Below are positions 12,553 to 51,863 of a DNA stretch of 64,000 nt, piece by piece. The position numbers were made by a program, and so were the translations under genes. The DNA comes from Delphinus delphis (taxonomy: Eukaryota > Chordata > Mammalia > Artiodactyla > Delphinidae), in the NCBI RefSeq assembly GCF_949987515.2, contig NC_082694.2, forward strand, positions 41,667,951-41,731,950, in the 5' to 3' direction. The notes beneath the pieces are model-generated. The model made no database searches. It saw only the letters and a program-made list of their open reading frames with translations, and was not told where the DNA came from. Each line of letters begins with the position of its first letter. Position 1 is the stretch's first letter.

Positions 12553-15500
12553 GTAGAGTAAAAAAGGATTAAAGAGGTTTTTTTTAAAGGTGTTTGATTG
12601 TATTTTGTATTACTTAGGAAAATGAATCTAAGATGACATTGGACTCTTAGATGACTTTTTTTGTATGAAGTCAACTATTAAAACTTTGGGAGATGAACTA
12701 TGATTTCTTTTATTACTATGTATTTAAATGTAAATATTTCAAGTAGAAAGGGCAAGTACTGAGGTGTTTCATTACGAAAGGTGATGGTCTAATCCATGGA
12801 AGTAGCATTCAGAGATAGTATTTAATTAGCTTTCAATTAGCACAGAAATTGTAGAGTAGATTTTTCAGAACTTCCATTACTTAGGAAAAAAACTGTGTTA
12901 GAAATAATGAAGTCTTCATTCGTGAAACTAGACAAGTACGAACAAGTTTGGAAGTATTTTCTGACAGAAATATAGAGGAGGGTAAAAGAACCTGAAGTGG
13001 GCCATGCATGCCATTGAAGAGTAAAAAGAAAGCTTTACAAAATAATAATTGAATATATTTTAAGTATTTAATTTACTATAAATATATGAAATTAATAAGA
13101 TGTGGAATAACCATAAATATCATCCTGGAAATATTACCATATTCTCTTTACTATGAGATGATTGTTTTATGTATTCTCATTATGAGCAAGCAATACATGA
13201 AGTCAATTTTAAAGCTCCACCTCTCAAGATTTTAGATGTTTTTAACTATATTTGAGTTCACAGTAAATACTATATAGTTATGAAGGATATTTTGATATTT
13301 TGATGTGAATCATATCTGAGTTAGTTTCTACCCAGGCATAATAGATTACCTGGGGGGAAAAGTGACATGTTACTATGAGAAGAGGAAAGTATAATTGCGC
13401 AGCAATTTTACAGACAGTACTGTTACTTACCAAGTTTGAAAAAGTCTTAACAGAATTTAATTTGGAATAATTAACCAAGTTATGGTATATTTGTGAACAA
13501 GTAGATACTAAACTGTTTTCTTCAAAGAAGTGCAGTAATTTATTATCTTAATGGCCCCATTAAAATAATTATTTCTCTTAGGTTATGATTAAATATACTT
13601 CTTATTTCTCATTGTTCAGCAAAAACAACCTGGTATTTATTCACTCTCCCTATATTTACCTTTTAGCTCCTTTTTTTCTTCAGGCATTGATTTGCGCTTT
13701 TAGGACCAGGTTTTCAGCAAATTAATCAAAAGACTAGTTAATACAACCATTGTTGTTAAGTGAAAGTACTTTCTGGAGCCATTAGGTGACATAAAGGCTA
13801 ACATGGAATATGTGTTCATGTAAAAAATGCATTAACCAATGAAATTATAAATTAACTTTTTGTAATTTTGTTTTTCTTATTGAATTACCTGGACTTACTT
13901 TTTTTATTTTACTTGATTACCTCTTTTTGCTAGATCTGTAATAATTGTATTTATATTGTTGCCAACCTGAGCCAGAGGATTATTCTATAGTGTATAGAAT
14001 TTATCAAGACATTTTTACCATAAAAATGAAATCCAAATTAAGCTTAACCACACTGTGTACCTTCAAAAAAAGCAATAAAATTTCTGAAATTTGTACATAC
14101 TCTAGTACAGTTAAAATTTATAAAAGAATTTAGTGCCAAGTAGAAATAGCTTTTCCTTAGATTCTGTAAACTGTTAGTTGTTTTTGTTATTAAATGAACA
14201 GTTTCCAAAAATTTAATATGAATTGACCCCTTTGTTAACTTATCCAGGAAAGCTTCACAGGGAGATAAAGATTTCAGAAAATGTTTTTATAAAACTCAAA
14301 TCTTAAACATTTATTTTTTACCATTTATTGTATTTTTAGTCTTTTACGTTTGTTCTATTACTTTTCAAGACTATTACGATATCATTTAGATTATTTCTTA
14401 AACTTGTGACTTGTAATTTTTATATATTAAAGATTTTTCACTCCATAGAAAATTTTTATTCAAACTTTAATGCAATTCTGACCAGAAATCGTATCTAAAT
14501 TAATTATATTAACTTATGGATTGGCTCTGTTTTTTGAAACTTGGGATCCCCAAATCTTTAGTCATGATCAAAATTTTCAAATTACTTCTTTTTGTTAAAT
14601 TATAAATTAGTAGTATATTTACCTTTATAAAAAACTATATATATAATACAATTAGTTAATCTTTCCTTGAGTATACAATGAAATAAGTACCCGGACAAAT
14701 ACTCCTTTATTTTTTGTTTCATTATGTGTTCTACTTCTAAAAGCTTTAATATTCTTTTATTCTAGGGACTAATGCTTCGATAAATATAGAAGTAGACCCC
14801 AGGCATCCTACTATGCTTCCTGAGTGCTGTTTTCTTGGAGCTGACCATGGTATGAGATCTCAGGTTTAAATGTTTTTAACAGAATTATAAAATATTTGTC
14901 TACCACTGTAGACAAATAATTAATTGTAATTACATATTATAATTAAAAATTAATTGTAATTAAATATTCTAAGATATTAATGGTAAACATCTTAAATGAA
15001 AATGTCTCATTGTGAACTGTGTACTTCTGTGTTTTAATATATAATATATATGATTTAGATTTTCTAATCACGTACTTAGGAAACAAATCCTGTAATTAAC
15101 AAGTATTATGTATATTTCAAAGTTGCTAATAGATTAGATCTTAAAAGTTTTCATCAAGAGTAAAAATCTTTGTAACTGCATGATAGATGTTAACTAAACT
15201 TGTAATCGTTTTGCAATATATACATATACCAAATCACTATGTTGTACACCTAAATCTGTAATACAGTGTTATCAATTATAGCTCAATAAAAAGAGACAAA
15301 TTCTGTGCCAAATGTGACTTTACAAAATGACAGCAGCAAACCCTAAATTATTAAACTTTTTTTTTTTTTAATATTTGAAGTGGTAAAACCCCTGGGAATT
15401 AGGCTGAGCAGAAACATACATTTGTGGTAGGTATCTTTGCAATATAATTGTTACTTTTCTATGATTTTACGAATTTAATAACAGGTTTTTTTCATGTTTT

Positions 15501-18295
15501 CAGGGATCCAGAAAATAGTCTGTTACAAAATTTGAAAGATGTTTTAGAAATTGATTTTCCAGCTCATGCTATCCTGGAAAAATCTGTAAGTCTTATCAGT
15601 GCTTTGATATTCCAAATAGTGTTGCATAATGAAAGTCAAATGTTCTTTTAGGCACCAGAGAAAAGTGAGGCTGAAAGGGAAGGAATTGGAAGAATATTAT
15701 AATGGACTTCTGAACTGCAAGCGGCAGTTGCATCAAAGAACTTGTTAACCTTTGATTGGTGGTTATAAGTGTACTTTTTTCATGGTCATTGTAGCAGTAA
15801 AGTGATTAATGACATCTTTATTATTAAAAATAGGGGAAAGGTCCAATGTAGCTAATGAGATGTTTGGATTTTCTATACTATCTGCTTATGGATGACTGAA
15901 ATAAAGTTCTAATTAGCTTGAAACAAGTGTTTGTGAAGGTTGGCAGCATAGTTTTTCAAAATTGAATAGAGACTACTACACTGCAAAAAAAAAACTAAGA
16001 ATTGATTTTTGACAAAGCTGCTAAGAATGTAGACTACTAAAGTGGTGGGGATGTTTTTGTCTTTTTCCTTTAGTTGCAGAATTTTGAAGTTTAGTATAAT
16101 CACCAGCTAATGTCAGTTCCTGTCTTTGCATACTGCAGTGGCATTATACTGATGTACATAGTGGGAATATTACTTAAGCCCAAAACGTCTTGTGAGCCAA
16201 AAATAGAATCTGCTTTTTGGTATATGTATATTATTTTTTGGATGAAAAAGGCAGCCCTCTCTTACAGATAGCTTTTCTAAGGTGTTAAATAGTGATGTGA
16301 CTGTATTTTCTGTAACAGCAATATAGTTACCTTTATAAAAACTTTATAAAAATTTAATAGCATCTAATACCATATTATTCACTTTTTAGTTTCACCTTGT
16401 GTATTCTTATAAATATTTCTTTTTTCCCACCACCCCATCCCCCAATATTTCTTTTCTCGGAGGATTTTTCTATGGATTGTGGAATTTGTTATGCCTACCA
16501 ACTTGACGGTGCCATTCCTGATCAAGTGTGTGATAATTCACAGTGTGGACAGCCTTTCCATCAAATATGTTTATATGAGGTAAAAATAAAAATATCAGTA
16601 AGACTAACAGCATAGGAAATATGCATATTTGAAATCTAAACAATCTAAAATCAATAGTGATCTTTTAGTGCCATTATCTCCTTTAACAGTTCATTCCAAA
16701 TGTGTATTTCATTTCTTCGTGGCTACTAATGAATTTATAAATGTCCTAAAGTATCCAAGAAGTGGGAAAATGTATCTAGAATATACTCATGGACTGTTTA
16801 TTGATGCATAACAAATTAAACTGATGGAACATTGGAATCTTTCTGTAAATATCTCATGTAATCACAATGCAAACTCTGTAAACTCATCCAAGTAGGAGTA
16901 ATGGTGGCAATAAGGTGAAAGGGAGCTAGTACTGTAGAGTACCTATTACTTTTTCAGGCTATATTTAAGTATAGAATAAATGTAATAATACTACTTTTGA
17001 TATTGAGAAGAATGCATTTTATGATCTAAATAACTCACAACACTCTTAAGTCAATGACACTTTATTTACTGTATACATGAGAAGTCTGCTTTCCTTCCTG
17101 TCTGCAGTCACTTGCTCTCTAGCACTCATCTTAGGGCACAATGGACATATGACTAACTGTATGTGCATCTATATACAAAATGACTTGCAGCTTTCAGTTT
17201 TTAAAAACTTCCTTAATATACCTCCTGATTTTTGTGATCAGAGATAGCAGCTGGTGCTAGCTGCAGTTTAACAGTGGAGAATTTAGGTAGAGATGTCAAT
17301 TTACCTTATATAAAATCATAAAATACTAGGTCTAATTATAGAGATACTCTTAAGGGAACATGTGCTTTCTTTTGTAATAATGAAAATTCATTTAATTTTT
17401 AAAAATGGATTGCCTCCTGCTTGTAATTAATGGATTGAGAATTAACCCTACTATTGGTGATTAAGATCAGAATTAAGACCTAAATTTTAAAGAGCCTAGG
17501 ATATCTTTTATAGCAGGAGTTCTTAATTTGTGATTAATGGATTTAGGGAGGGTCTGTGAACCCCATGGAGTTATTTTTGTGTACATCTGTTTTGGGGTAG
17601 AGAAGGTGCATACTTTTTATCAGATTCTTAAAGGGGCCTATAATTTGCATATAAATCAGTGGTATAGACCTTGAAATCCATACTGGTTTCCCCTTGTTAT
17701 TCAGCATTTTAGTAGTTTGTTATTGGCTCAGGAGATGTTCCTCTTACTCTTGCAAAAGAAAATTAAGAAGGCAAACCATCTGGCATAAAAATATGATGCA
17801 CTCAAAAAGAAAAATTTATTTGGAGTACCTGTAATATGTAATCATGTTGACACTGCTCCCTTTCTTCTCTTTTTAAAATCTTCAGTGGCTGAGAGGACTA
17901 CTGACTAGTAGACAGAGTTTTAACGTCATATTTGGTGAATGTCCATATTGTAGTAAGGTAAGCAAATTATTAAACACATTTCATAAAATGTGCCTAGCTT
18001 TTAGTAATATATTTTAGAAGACAGCTATATAGTATATCAGCCTATATAAAATTTTTGGAAACATCTGTCAATCTATGTATTTAAACATTTTTTCTAAGAT
18101 AAATTGTCCCTATTAACATTTTAATTTTCAGATTTCTCCTTTGATCAAAAAAAAGTTAACCCCTTTTCTAGATTTCCTAGGTGATCTGAACCTTAAAAAG
18201 TATTTTCCAAACTCTATCATTACACCATCTCTAATATAAAGCATTCCTCTTTTTATAAGCCACTTACCTTGAAAATGTCTGGGAGAAAAGCCTGA
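12402..18295 (+). CDS. FANCL: FANCL, last seven coding exons (E3 ubiquitin ligase of the Fanconi anemia core complex)
   Basis: Coding segments are 12402-12552, 14766-14849, 15381-15426, 15504-15585, 16463-16579, 17886-17957 and 18260-18295. Joined, they give 195 residues with no frameshift, equal to about residues 181-375 of the 375-residue human protein; the first zinc Cys then falls at 307 as in human. FANCL is the RING-type E3 of the nuclear FA core complex and, with the E2 UBE2T, monoubiquitinates FANCD2 and FANCI in interstrand-crosslink repair. The part present covers the second half of the central UBC-RWD (substrate-binding) domain and the complete C-terminal RING/PHD-like domain. The N-terminal ELF domain and promoter lie outside the window. 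All introns are GT-AG. If the 14-exon human structure holds, these are exons 8-14. Identification is by recognition of the protein; exon numbers and domain limits come from family knowledge. Confidence 0.97.
14766..14849 (+). CDS. FANCL: FANCL exon, UBC-RWD domain part (residues ~231-259)
   Basis: The acceptor is TTATTCTAG and the donor GTATGA. The exon is 84 bp. It completes the Gly codon, encodes 27 residues including the NIEVDPRHPTMLPECCFLG core, and leaves one G for the next codon. It joins both neighbours in frame. Confidence 0.96.
15195..15300 (+). repeat. Short L1 3'-end fragment
   Basis: ATACCAAATCACTATGTTGT, ACACCTAAATCTGTAATACA and CAATTATAGCTCAATAAAAA are the typical last 100 bp of old L1M elements. 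In the FANCL intron 5' of the 46-bp exon. Confidence 0.65.
15381..15426 (+). CDS. FANCL: FANCL 46-bp small exon (residues ~259-274)
   Basis: A short exon preceded by a T-rich tract and ATATTTGAAG, with donor GTAGGT. It encodes VKPLGIRLSRNIHL between two split codons (Val before, Trp after). It is too short to stand out as an ORF and is recognised only because it bridges the flanking exons in frame and matches the family sequence. Only 77 bp of intron separate it from the next exon. Confidence 0.95.
15504..15585 (+). CDS. FANCL: FANCL exon, end of UBC-RWD domain (residues ~274-301)
   Basis: The acceptor is CATGTTTTCAG and the donor a perfect GTAAGT. It is 82 bp: it completes the Trp codon, then 27 codons from DPENSLLQNL to AILEKS. 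The exon ends on a codon boundary and links the substrate-binding domain to the RING. Confidence 0.96.
16463..16579 (+). CDS. FANCL: FANCL exon, first part of RING/PHD-like zinc domain (residues 302-340)
   Basis: The acceptor is TTCTCGGAG and the donor GTAAAA. It is 117 bp, 39 codons. It carries six of the eight zinc ligands of the C4HC3 domain: Cys at exon residues 6, 9, 23, 28 and 36 and His at 33 (Cys307, Cys310, Cys324, Cys329, Cys337, His334 in human numbering). Ile309 and Tyr311, part of the surface that contacts UBE2T, are present. Confidence 0.97.
17510..17675 (+). repeat. hAT-like non-autonomous DNA transposon fragment
   Basis: The order AGGAGTTCTTAAT, GGATTTAGGGAGGGTCTGTG, AACCCCATGG, CATACTTTTTATCAGATTCT and TTAAAGGGGCC is that of a common old hAT-type mammalian element. 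The family name is uncertain. Confidence 0.4.
17886..17957 (+). CDS. FANCL: FANCL exon, second part of RING domain (residues 341-364)
   Basis: The acceptor is AAATCTTCAG and the donor GTAAGC. It is 72 bp, 24 codons, starting with Trp341 (needed for E2 contact in the family) and ending in the last zinc pair, Cys-Pro-Tyr-Cys. With the preceding exon the zinc-binding set is complete, so ligase activity should be retained. Confidence 0.97.
18260..18295 (+). CDS. FANCL: FANCL terminal coding exon and stop (residues 365-375)
   Basis: The acceptor is CTTTTTATAAG. Eleven codons (PLTLKMSGRKA) precede a TGA at 18293-18295. As I recall it, the human tail ends in His, so the last residue differs here. 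The exon continues as 3'UTR toward the polyadenylation signal at 18785. Confidence 0.93.
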   Translation, partial: PLTLKMSGRKA

Positions 18296-18349
18296 AATAA
18301 GAATGCAACATTTCTGTGAAGAACTGGAAACTTAAATTAGCAAAAGGAT

Positions 18350-18355
18350 TTTATT
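18350..18355 (-). promoter_or_regulatory. VRK2: VRK2 polyadenylation signal AATAAA (minus strand)
   Basis: On the - strand AATAAA occurs 8 nt after the VRK2 stop, so the 3'UTR would be only about 30-40 nt. Cleavage would fall near 18325-18335, just beyond the FANCL stop at 18295. The downstream element would then overlap FANCL's last codons. The hexamer is plain in the sequence; its use is inference. Confidence 0.6.
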
Positions 18356-18363
18356 TGATATCT

Positions 18364-45961
<27,598 letters not shown>

Positions 45962-47394
45962 TTAAGAAACTGATAGGTTAAGAGAGCCTCAGATCTACAT
46001 TTGATTAAACCAAATGGTGCCTTAGGATAAAATATATACAACTGGGGGCCATAACAATGAACTTTCTAACTTAAATCCTGTCTTCATCATAGGCAAGTCT
46101 TGTTTCTGAGTTGACTTAGATTTTCAGTCTTTTTATTTTGCTCTTAAATTCCCTTCCCTCCAGGTGGGCATGTAGACGTCATAAACCACAATATGTCTTT
46201 TTATCTGTACAGCGTATGAGGCTCTGCCTTTTTTGTAACCCCTTCCTGTAAACAAAACTGTTTCCAGCAGGGAGGGGAGATGAGAGCAAACAATCTAAAA
46301 ATCTTAACCTAATGTTACAGGAGTGTCCATTAACAAGAAGTATAAAAATAATGAACAGACTGTAAGAGGTAATGACCCTTAAAAAAAAAAACACCATCAT
46401 GTTGTCCGTATTTAAGAATGGAACATCAATGCAGTACTTTTGGCCTTTCAGACGAATCCATATCATCACTGTTATCTGTAAGTCAGTCAGAATTGCAAGC
46501 TGGGTTTCCAAACAGAATATAGATTGTTAAAAGTCAGATAGCAATTCAAGTGAATTTTTCTCAGATTACTTTTGGAGAGACAGAAGGGAGGGGAGAAGTA
46601 GTTTTACAGATAGAACATACACCGAATCAGGAACAGTTACGAATAGACATTTATTCTGACATGTAGTCAGAATATTGTACTTCCCTGTTATATGTTACCA
46701 TGCTCCTCCCCCCACCCCCTGGAAAAGAAAGCAGTTTCAACGTTTAAAATGTGTTGTTTCATGTGTGTTTCTTTAAAATTTAGAGAATAAGGCAACATTT
46801 CATGATGCAGCTTTAAGACAATAGAGTATTACAACTGGTATTTTAAAAGATATCTATTAAAAGAAAATTAAATTTTAGTTTAAGTTTTTGGTTTCAGGAT
46901 AGCCTAAGTAGGAGATATTTTGAATTTCAAAATATAAACAGCACAGCTTCCTTCACTTGTTGGAGGACATAGCTTGCTGGAATGTCTGAAAACATGATAT
47001 TTCAGTTTTGTCTCTCACTCACAGATGCTATTTCTCAAGATGGCCTCAGGAGTAACTGCCCAAAGTAATTACACTTCAGGATCAGATGCATAACTGGTTG
47101 CTTGCTTTCACTATTTATGATGCATTTTTATCTTTATTTATTTTGAAAACTAAATAGACTTCACTTTGCAAAGTAGATATCCTGAGAATGTACATATTGA
47201 TAGCAAATGGAAACATATTTTAAATACACTACAACAGTTCCCTATTAAAAAAAACGATCAAGATGTTTTTCATGTAGATTAACCAAAAAAAAAAGACCTA
47301 AAATTTATGGATGTTTTATGGCTAAAATATGGATTATGCCTCATATGTATCGATACCAGAGAGCATGATAAGAGCTTAATGTTCATCGACCGAT

Positions 47395-47530
47395 GAACAG
47401 ATATCCTGTAGGAAGGTACCATTATCTCCATTTTACTTGTAAGCAAACTGTAGCTCAGTCAGTGACATTGTGACTTGTGTAGTAAAATGGGGCCAGAGTC
47501 TGACTCCAGAATCCTCATCTCAATCACAAC
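47395..47530 (+). repeat. MIR SINE fragment
   Basis: ACCATTATCTCCATTTTACT, TGTAAGCAAACTGTAGCTCA, a CAGTGACATTGTGACTTG block and GGGGCCAGAGTCTGACTCCA follow MIR order. 5' part missing. Confidence 0.65.
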
Positions 47531-48179
47531 GAAACTCAAAGGCACTAGACAAGTTAAACAGATAAGAAAGTACTCAAGACTACTGTAATAGGGAAGAGTG
47601 ACTGATCTCAACTCCACTGAAACAAAAGTTGGGATAGTTTTTAAGAGGTGAGGCTGAGCTAGTGAAGAGTACTGGAGAACACTGAGGGGATACAGGTCAA
47701 CATGACTGGGTTATCTACGTTTGCTAATTGGTGCTTAGGCTCCTATCCCCACCTCAAAGACTGTAGAGATAGGAGAACACTTTTTAATAAAGATTACATT
47801 TTAAAGGGATGACTCCCAGGTCCTGGAGGTCCTTGAGAAAGACATGCCTGGGTTGTAAAACTGGCAAGAGGCTGGGAGAAGATTCACATCTCAAAGGAGC
47901 AGAGAAAGAATTTATAATTTCAAAGTTTCTTAAGTAAATGCTGTAAGAAAAGGGAGGACAGGAGCTTACGGTCAGGAGGAAACCTGTCTAAAGTTTAGTC
48001 AAGCTGAGGAGAACTTTAAGGCCCTCTTGGTCATCACTGAGCTATGGGCCTCAAGGTAGTGCTGCGTTACTCAAACTTTGAAGGGCAATGCAGGATCTAC
48101 ATTTAATATAAAGACAAGAAGCTAACAATATAGTAAAGGAAACATGCACTAACCATTTGACTCAGAATACACTAACTCA

Positions 48180-49900
48180 TTTGAATAATGCTGCAGTGAA
48201 CACGGGAGTACAGATCTCTTTGAGATAATGATTTTGTTCCCTGTGGAAATATACCAAGAAGTTAGACTGATGGATCATATGGTAGTTCTATTTTTAATTT
48301 TTTGAGCAACCTCCATGTTGTTTTCCATAGTAGCTGTACCAGTTTACATTTCCACCAACAGTAAACAAGGGTTCCCTTTTCTCCACAACCTCACAGCAAT
48401 TATTATTTTTTGTCTTTTTGATAAAAGCCTTGTTCACAGGTGTGAGTTGATATCTCATTATGGTTTTGATTTGCATTTCCTTTATAATTAGTGATGTTGA
48501 ACACCTTTTAATGTACCTGTCAGCCATCTGGATCTCCTCTTTGGAAAAATGTTCAGGTCCTCTGCTCAATTTTTAAATTGTCTTATTTTGTTTTACTAAC
48601 TGGGTAGTATGACTTCTTTATATAATATGGATACTAACCCTTTATCGAATATATAATTTGCAAATATCTTATCCCATTCAGTAGGTTGTCTTTTCATTTT
48701 GTTGATGGTTTCCTCGCTGTGCAGAAGCTTTTAAGTTTGATGTCATCCCACTTGTTTATTTTTGCTTTGTTCCCCTTGCCTGAGGAGACATATGTAGAAA
48801 AGACATTGCTAAGACCAATGGCAAAAAGCATACTGCCTATGTTTTCTTCTAGGAGCTTTATGGTTTCAAGCTTTATGTTCAAGGCTTTAATCCATTTTTA
48901 GTTAATTTTTGTGTAAGGTGTAAGACAAAGGGGTGTCCAATTTTATTCTTTGCCATGTGGATGTCCAGTTTTCCCAACACCACTTATTTAAGAGACTAAC
49001 CTTGCCCCATGTATATTCTTGGCTCCTTTGTCAAAAATTGACCATATATGCGTGAGTTTATTTCCAGGGTCTCTAATCTGCTCAACTGGTCTGTGTCTTT
49101 TTTTTATGTCAGTAACATACTGTTTTGATTACTATAGCTTTGTAATATAGTTTGAAATCAAAAAGTGTGATGCCTCTGGTGGTTTTGTTCTTTGCAGGAT
49201 TGCTTTGGCTACTTGGGGCCCTTTATGGTTCACAGAAATTTTTGGATTGTTTTTCTACTTCTGTGAAAAATGCCATTGGAATTTTGAAAGGGACTGAACT
49301 GAATCTTTAGAGTGCTTTGGGTAGTATGGACAGTTTAACAATATTCTTCTAATCCATGAGCATGGAGTATCTTGCCATTTATTTGTGTCTTCTTGAATTT
49401 CTTTCATCAATGTTTTGTGGAGTTTAGTGTACAGATCTTTCATGTTCTTGGCTAAATTTATTGCTAAATATTTTATTCTTTTTGATGCTATTGTAAATGG
49501 AATTGTTTTAATTTCTCTTTCCAATAGCTCGTTGTTAGGGTATAGAAAAGCAACTGATTTTTGTCAATTGATTTTGTATCCTGCACCTTTACTGAATTCA
49601 TTTATTCGAACAATTTTTTTGTGGAGTCTTCAGGGTTTTCTCTATATAATATAATGTCATTGACAGGGACCATTTTACTTCTTCCTTTCCAATTTAGATG
49701 TCTTTTATCTCTTTTTCTTGCCTAATTACTCTGGCTAGGACTTCCAGTACTATATTGAATAAAAATGGCGAGAGTGGGCATATTTGTCTTGTTCTTGATA
49801 TCAGACTTTTCACTGTTGGTGTTGTCTATTTTTGTAATACAGTATAGAATTTGTGGTTCTGTCCATTTCTGAAATTTTCTTGAAGTCAAAAATAAGTTTG
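48180..49900 (-). mobile_element. LINE-1 ORF2 3' part, reverse orientation, without 3'UTR
   Basis: On the - strand it encodes L1 ORF2 C-terminal pieces ([40 protein letters not shown]) and, further upstream, reverse-transcriptase-to-tail segments at about 48690-49530. Frames are broken. It begins in mid ORF2 near 48180, so the L1 3' end has been lost. Antisense to nothing here: it is sense with VRK2. Confidence 0.8.
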
Positions 49901-50689
49901 AGCAGAAAATCCAATCTACAGTAGGGTTTGCAGTCTAGGTCCTGTTTTTTGTATGTCCTTGAGCTAAGACTTAGTCTCAGTTAACTTTTTTTATATTATC
50001 ACCTTTTTTCTGTGAAATAAAAAATAACAACTCATTAATATTTTTCACTTTAAGGATAAATACATATAATAACCCTAGTTTTAGACAAGCCTATAGTAGG
50101 AATCTCAAGATCATCAAGATCAGGTAGGGGGTTATTATTTGTATTATAATAAGACTAGACATAGGAAAATTTAAATATCTAGATCCCTAATGCATTTTAA
50201 ATGATTTTCTTCTTATGCAACTTTTCTGAATTTAGTAACCATTTCCTTTCTCCATGAATAGAAGAACAGCCTTGACCACTTCTCTTTACTTTAATCATAG
50301 ATCTTTCGATCATACTGTACTGCCTCTCACATTTCCACATGCTACTCTCACTTTTCTCTCATCCCTCTTAGATATGTACTATGGTTTAGTTTTGTTTGGT
50401 TTTTTACAACTTTGTGAGGTAGGTAGGGGAGATGTGTCATTATACACATTTAACAGATGAAAAATAATGTGATACACCTAAATAATGCAAGTCAGCCAAC
50501 AGTCAGTCACTAAGTTCAGCTTCTACAAAAGATTTTATTGTTTTAGTGAATTTCTCAGCTGTTTCCTCCCCCTCAAAAAACACCTAATCTTCACTAATGC
50601 TTTCAAGGACTTTCAATTTTAATACTTTATTATTGAAAAGGTAATGTAGTAGCCACTGAGGTACAATCCCATCAAGAAAGAAATGGCCT

Positions 50690-51863
50690 AAACAAATGGG
50701 ACCTAATGAAACTTCAAAGCTTTTGCACAGCAAAGGAAACCATAAACAAGACCAAAAGACAACCCTAAGAATGGGAGAAAATATTTGCAAATGAAGCAAC
50801 TGACAACAGATTAATCTCCAAAATTTACAAGCAGCTCATGCAGCTCAATAACAAAAAAACAAACAACCCAATCCAAAAATGGGCAGAAGACCTAAAGAGA
50901 CATTTCTCCAAAGAAGATATACACACTGCCAAAAAACACATGAAAGAATGCTCAACATCATTAATCATCAGAGAAATGCAAATCAAAACTACAATGAGAT
51001 ATCATCTCACACCAGTCAGAATGACCATCATCAAAAAATCTAGAAACAATAAATGCTGGAGAGGGTGTGGAGAAAAGGGAACACTCTTGCACTGCTGGTG
51101 GGAATGTGAATTGGTTCAGCCACTATGGAGAACAGTATGGAAGTTCCTTAAAAAACTACAAATAGAACTACCATATGACCCAGCAATCCCACTACTGGGC
51201 ATATACCCTGAGAAAACCAAAATTCAAAAAGAGTCAAGTACCCAAATGTTCATTGCAGCTCTATTTACAATAGCCCAGAGATGGAAACAACCTAAGTGCC
51301 CATCATCGGATGAATGGATAAAGAAGATGTGGCACATATATACAATGGAATATTACTCAGCCATAAAAAGAAACAAAATTGAGCTCTTTGTAATGAGGTG
51401 GATAGACCTAGAGTCTGTCATACAGAGTGAAGTAAGTCAGAAAGAAAAAGACAAATACCGTATGCTAACACATATATATGGAATTTAAGAAAAAAAAATG
51501 TCATGAAGGACGTAGGGGTAAGACAGGAATAAAGGCGCAGACCTACTGGAGAACGGACTTGAGGATATGGGGAGGGGGAAGGGTGAGCTGTGACAAAGCG
51601 AGAGAGAGGCATGAACATATATACACTAACAAACGTAAGGTAGATAGCTAGTGGGAAGCAGCCGCATAGCACAGGGATATCAGCTCGGTGCTTTGTGACC
51701 GCCTGGAGGGGTGGGATGGGGAGGGTGGGAAGGAGGGAGATGCAAGAGGGAAGAGATATGGGAACATATGTATATGTATAACTGATTCACTTTGTTATAA
51801 AGCAGAAACTAACACACCATTGTAGAGCAATTATACCCCAATAAAGATGTTAAAAAAAAAAAA
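50690..51863 (+). mobile_element. Young 5'-truncated LINE-1 with intact ORF2 tail
   Basis: A 1.17-kb insertion with perfect 16-bp target-site duplications AAGAAAGAAATGGCCT at 50674-50689 and 51864-51879, and a poly(A) tail of about 13 A at about 51851-51863. The last 216 codons of ORF2 are open (50838-51488), with the zinc-knuckle-like [20 protein letters not shown] and [17 protein letters not shown]. The 3'UTR follows with a G-rich tract. No decay compared with other L1 copies here, so a recent insertion; antisense to VRK2. Confidence 0.95.
51708..51735 (+). repeat. G-quadruplex-type tract in the L1 3'UTR
   Basis: GGGGTGGGATGGGGAGGGTG followed by GGAAGGAGGG: five or more G-runs of three to four with 1-2 base loops. 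A G-rich polypurine tract is a known feature of L1 3'UTRs. Confidence 0.8.

Larger units (their letters stand above)
12553..18259 (+). other. FANCL: FANCL 3' introns
   Basis: Introns 12553-14765, 14850-15380, 15427-15503 (77 bp), 15586-16462, 16580-17885 and 17958-18259. They are AT-rich and nearly repeat-free apart from a short L1 3'-end fragment near 15200-15300 and a hAT-like fragment near 17510-17675. Nothing else recognisable. Confidence 0.75.

Noticed and set aside
50838..51488. 216-codon open frame as a possible host gene
   Set aside because: It is the C-terminal end of L1 ORF2 within a target-site-flanked, 5'-truncated insertion.
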